Shown here piece by piece: positions 61,079 to 64,000 of a stretch of 64,000 bases of DNA; position 1 is the first letter of the stretch, and the number at the start of each line of letters is the position of its first letter. The stretch lies in assembly GCA_964383365.1 (NCBI GenBank), contig CAYLHF010000017.1, positions 6,794 to 70,793 on the forward strand, given 5' to 3'. The DNA comes from CAYLHF01 sp964383365 (GTDB lineage Bacteria > Bacteroidota > Rhodothermia > Rhodothermales > UBA10348). Under the pieces are notes generated by a model. It saw only the letters and a program-made list of their open reading frames with translations. It did no database searches and was not told where the DNA came from. A program made the position numbers and the translations under genes.

Positions 61079-62183
61079 GTGCAACAGCACATCTTCATAG
61101 TTACGGTAGGGTCTCGGGGAGATGTGCAGCCGTTCGTTGCGATCGGTCAGCGTCTTGTCAAGGAAGGGTATCGTGTGACGTTGTGTGCGAGTTCCACGTT
61201 CGAATCGTTTGTCAGAGATCACGGAATTGAGTATGCCTTCCTGAACGACAGTCTGGTTGACTTAATCAATTCGGATACGGCGAGGGATGTGCTCGATAGA
61301 AAGGGTGGAATCGTGGGAACGATCCGATTCATCGTGAAACTGATTCAAATGGCATCGCCCATGCAGCGTCAGATGCTAAATGAGATATGGACGGCCGCTC
61401 AAACGTGCAAACCAGACTTGATTCTCTATCATCCCAAGGCGTACGGAGGGGCAATGGCGGCAGAAAAATTGTCTATTCCCGCAGTACTAGGCCTATTATT
61501 TCCTCAATATGTCCCGACAGCGGACTTTCCCGCGCTGGGCTTTCCTCGGCTGGGCATTGGTTCGTGGTATACGCTCGGCCCATATCAGCGGATACTGGTT
61601 TCTGGACGAGGATGAGAGTTGGTGCCCTTCGGTGGATCTTGTCCGGTTTCTCGACGACGGCGATCCGCCCGTGTGTGTGGGTTTCGGGAGTATGGCCGGG
61701 CGGGATCCTGAGAAGAAGACCAGACTCGTTCTGCAGGCACTCGAACTTGCCGGCGTACGAGGCATTCTCGTAACTGGTTGGGGCGGTCTGAAGGCTGTTG
61801 ATCTTCCCGATTCGGTTCTTGTGCTCGAATCGGCGCCTCATGGGTGGCTCTTTCCGCGTATGAGCGCCGTAGTACATCATGGCGGTGCAGGTACTACGGC
61901 CGCAGCTCTCAGAGCTGGTCGCCCGTCCGTTATATGTCCGTTTATTGCCGACCAGACGTATTGGGGCAGGACGCTACATGAACTGGGCGTCGCTAGCGAG
62001 CCCATCCCACAGAAAAAATTAACAGCAGAAAATCTTTCCAGTGCGATTCGGCTCGTAATCTCGGATGATGGCGTTCGTACCCGGGCGGAGAAACTGGGTA
62101 GTTTAATCAGGAGAGAAGACGGAACCGGTGCGGTAGTTACAGTCATGGAGTGGGTTCTGGACTCCTGGGAACGAGTTGTTTAA
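61079..62183 (+). pseudogene. Sterol-glucosyltransferase-like (GT1/GT28 family) pseudogene, internal deletion and frameshift
   Basis: The N-terminal half (IFIVTVGSRGDVQPFVAIG and DLILYHPKAYGGAMAAEKLSIPA) reads in one frame up to a stop at 61613-61615. The C-terminal half (HISGYWFLDEDESWCPS, PVCVGFGSM, HHGGAGTTAAALRAGRPS) reads in another frame from about 61580 to the stop at 62181-62183. In intact relatives roughly 70-100 residues lie between these halves; here only about 10 bases separate the last N-terminal match from the C-terminal frame. A GTG at 61079 is the probable original start. Deletion plus frameshift inactivates it, unless an assembly error is involved. Confidence 0.75.
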
Positions 62184-62408
62184 TACAACGCGTGGGGAGA
62201 GGAAGCGACGAGTCTGCTTCAAATCTGGATCTTACCGCGCGCGAAAGACGGAAACGGTCTCTACTTGTTTATAATCGAAGGCTCGGTGAGCGTAGCCGGA
62301 CAGGAACTCAGATCTCGAGATGCGGTCGGAATTGAGGGCAGTATTGAACTGGACGTGTCTTTTGTTTCCGACTCAGATCTACTCTCTATCGAAGTTCCGA
62401 TGCGCTGA
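62184..62408 (+). pseudogene. Pirin-family remnant
   Basis: Immediately after the glycosyltransferase TAA, the same frame stays open for 74 codons and reads like pieces of a pirin/YhaK quercetinase-type protein. YNAWGEEATSLLQIWILP corresponds to the HSEYNxS...LQIWIxP region, and NGLYLFIIEGSVSVAGQEL through LLSIEVPM corresponds to the C-terminal cupin and its LLxIEVPM ending. The N-terminal domain and about 80 middle residues are absent, and no start codon is in place. It ends in TGA at 62406-62408. Confidence 0.7.
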
Positions 62409-62425
62409 CGTTTTCTGGCCCAGCA

Positions 62426-63352
62426 TCAGTTCACGGAAATCGAATCGAGCGCATTGGCGAACTGAATTCCCAGGTCGATAAAACCGTTGCTGTCATAATG
62501 CCACGGATCTGAATACCCGTAACCGTCGGTTGACGTAACGAGTGCCGCATGGCCGTCTAACGCCGCAAAATCGGCCTGAGCCTGCCGGATGATGTCTCCG
62601 TATTTCCAGACAACCCCGCCTTCGGCGTTTCCGGAGTCGGAGATCCTGCCGATAGCGATCGGAATAGCATCATTTCCCAGTTTCTGACGAATGAGCGCCA
62701 TCATTTCAGTGAGGTGTTTCTGATACTTCAGGGCGATCTCTTCCGTAAATACCGCGTCGCTCTCTCCCTGCATCCAGACGATACCTGACGGAACGAGTCT
62801 ATCACGGATTCCATCCCCATCGATATCATCCGTCCCAAGTGCATAATCCGCTGCTGCGAGGAAATTGTCGTACTGATTGATACCTTTTCCGTCACTCTCT
62901 CCGCCCGCATACTCGGGAGCCCAGGACCCGAATCCTTCTGATCCGGCAACGTCGAGGGACGTGCCTCCTCTCGAGTACTTCAGCAATGCGATATGTTCAT
63001 CGGGATACAGGGCCTGGATACGCCGCGCAAACGTCAGTTCTACTCCAAATCGGTCGGAGTACGAATTGGAGACGCCATCAGACCGGAAAGGACCTCCGTG
63101 TCCGGACTGCAAGGTTGTCCAGATTCCTCGTCCATCGACGGATTTTCCATCCTCCCCCATATTGCCATGGAATATCATGACTCCGTCGACTGGCGCGCGA
63201 AGGGAGTCTGGCAATTCCTCCACATATCCGTATCCGTCCATATTGGACTGTCCTCCAAGATAATAGAGACTATACACTGTCTCCGGGAGCTCCGTCTTAC
63301 ATGAGCCGATGAGAAAACAGAATACGAGAAGGATCGGGAGGGGACGTTTCAT
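62426..63352 (-). CDS. SGNH-type carbohydrate esterase lipoprotein (sialate O-acetylesterase/acetyl xylan esterase-like)
   Basis: A 308-residue lipoprotein with the signal LVFCFLIGSC. It has the blocks of the SASA/CE6-type SGNH esterases: the nucleophile serine in YLGGQSNMDGYG near 31-42, the WMQGESDA block near 195-202 and the catalytic DPWHYDSNGF near 285-294. It removes acetyl groups from carbohydrates at the outer membrane or cell surface. An EF-hand-like DIDGDGIRD near 176-184 may bind calcium. Confidence 0.88.
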   Translation of the reverse strand: MKRPLPILLVFCFLIGSCKTELPETVYSLYYLGGQSNMDGYGYVEELPDSLRAPVDGVMIFHGNMGEDGKSVDGRGIWTTLQSGHGGPFRSDGVSNSYSDRFGVELTFARRIQALYPDEHIALLKYSRGGTSLDVAGSEGFGSWAPEYAGGESDGKGINQYDNFLAAADYALGTDDIDGDGIRDRLVPSGIVWMQGESDAVFTEEIALKYQKHLTEMMALIRQKLGNDAIPIAIGRISDSGNAEGGVVWKYGDIIRQAQADFAALDGHAALVTSTDGYGYSDPWHYDSNGFIDLGIQFANALDSISVN

Positions 63353-63404
63353 GGTCGGAGGAGCTGTCTTTGGAGAGAACCTGATTATAACCGAACGCTC
63401 ATTC

Positions 63405-64000
63405 TTATGACAGCACTTCGATCAATTTTTCCCGGAGATCTGCGAGTTGATATGGTTTCTGCAGGAAGCCCGCCAGACCTTTTCCGACGAAATACTGGGT
63501 CGCATCCTGTTCATTGTATCCACTGCAGAGTATAACAACAGATCGGGGATCCAGACGTTGAATCTCCCGGAACGCTTCTTTACCGTCCATGTGCGGCATG
63601 GTCATGTCGAGCAATATACACCTGATCTCAGAGGCATGAAGCTGAAATACGTCAATGGCCTCTTGCCCGTCCCTGGCCGTGAGAACGTCAAATCCGAGAC
63701 GTTCAAGAAGTTTTTTACTGATTGCCAGGACGGACTCGTCGTCATCGGCAATCAAGACGGTGCCGTGTCCCTGCCAGTCTGAGACCCCAACTTCATCCCG
63801 GGCATCGTTTTCATCAGACGGAGTCAGATCAGTCGCTGGAAACAATACCTTGATGGTCGTTCCCTCGTTGACTTCGCTGTAAACACGAATCAGACCTCGA
63901 TGTCCCCGTACGATTCCGAGGATGGCGGCCATTCCGAGTCCGCGTCCGGTGAACTTGGTGGTAAAAAACGGGTCGAACATTTTAGCCTGCGTTCCCTCAT
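63405..64000 (-). CDS. Hybrid histidine kinase, C-terminal part (partial)
   Basis: The open frame runs from the window edge without a start. The first codons (EGTQAKMFDPFFTTKFTGRG) are the end of a histidine kinase ATP-binding domain, with the F-box and G2-box (GRGLGMAAILGIVRGHRG). A receiver domain follows, with acidic pocket ADDDES, the phospho-acceptor D in LLDMTMPHMDG, and the later SGYNE and K in LQKPY. The N-terminal sensor and dimerisation parts lie beyond position 64000, so the signal is unknown. An ATG at 63980 is internal and not the start. Confidence 0.9.
   Translation of the reverse strand, partial: EGTQAKMFDPFFTTKFTGRGLGMAAILGIVRGHRGLIRVYSEVNEGTTIKVLFPATDLTPSDENDARDEVGVSDWQGHGTVLIADDDESVLAISKKLLERLGFDVLTARDGQEAIDVFQLHASEIRCILLDMTMPHMDGKEAFREIQRLDPRSVVILCSGYNEQDATQYFVGKGLAGFLQKPYQLADLREKLIEVLS

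Noticed and set aside
1..64000. Search for CRISPR arrays, insertion sequences, rRNA and prophage genes
   Set aside because: No regularly spaced repeats, transposase, integrase, terminal inverted repeats, rRNA segments or phage structural genes were seen on either strand.

Overview
This window is chromosomal DNA from an aerobic, menaquinone-respiring member of the Bacteroidota/Rhodothermota branch (FCB group). The main evidence is a complete Alternative Complex III (act) locus joined to a caa3 cytochrome oxidase whose subunit I carries the YSHP signature known from Rhodothermus marinus. A 2,680-residue SprA, the outer-membrane channel of the type IX secretion system, supports the same placement, as do a DUF6768 gene beside an ECF sigma factor, a DUF2911 protein, orphan FtsX/MacB-type permeases and many type II lipoproteins. 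Moderate GC content and frequent starts without a clear ribosome binding site also fit. The genus cannot be named from the sequence.

Layout. Positions 1-2247 hold the first codons of accA and a glycosyltransferase fused to a degenerate sugar-phosphate transferase, both on the minus strand. A MATE exporter (2316-3785, plus) follows. Positions 3844-16891 are one long plus-strand respiratory operon, actABCDEFG-sco-coxBACD, which carries electrons from menaquinol through ActA/ActE hemes to the oxidase. A 37-bp triple repeat overlaps the end of coxD. Positions 17085-21580 are a mixed housekeeping block: a nucleosidase-like protein, metF, ybeY, a DUF423 gene and lipB. sprA fills 21586-29628.

Positions 29942-34183 contain a saccharopine dehydrogenase-like enzyme, a phosphofructokinase with pyrophosphate-type residues and a two-domain ABC permease. 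The dnaX-ybaB-recR replication/repair operon follows at 34195-37225, then two unknown genes, dinB, a second saccharopine dehydrogenase-like gene, an AhpD-like protein and an ImuB-like Y-family polymerase. Positions 43083-47199 hold a lipoprotein, an Xaa-Pro aminopeptidase, a sigma factor with DUF6768, a VOC protein and a membrane protein.

Positions 47310-50911 form a probable outer-membrane uptake unit: a small histidine-containing protein, a TonB-dependent receptor and a lipoprotein. The remainder holds an FtsX-type permease, DUF2911, an amino-acid permease overlapping a class IV aminotransferase-like gene that lacks the PLP lysine, a DUF885 hydrolase and an amidase. Next come two decayed genes (a glycosyltransferase with an internal deletion and frameshift, and a pirin remnant), an SGNH-type esterase, and the C-terminal part of a hybrid histidine kinase that runs off the window.

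No rRNA, tRNA, CRISPR array, insertion sequence or phage gene was recognised. I did not find a wholly new multi-gene system. The strongest unexplained signals are enzyme-family members that have lost catalytic residues (54417-55319 and 17085-17696), the TonB/lipoprotein/His-protein unit, the decayed pair at 61079-62408, and several small sequence-level oddities.
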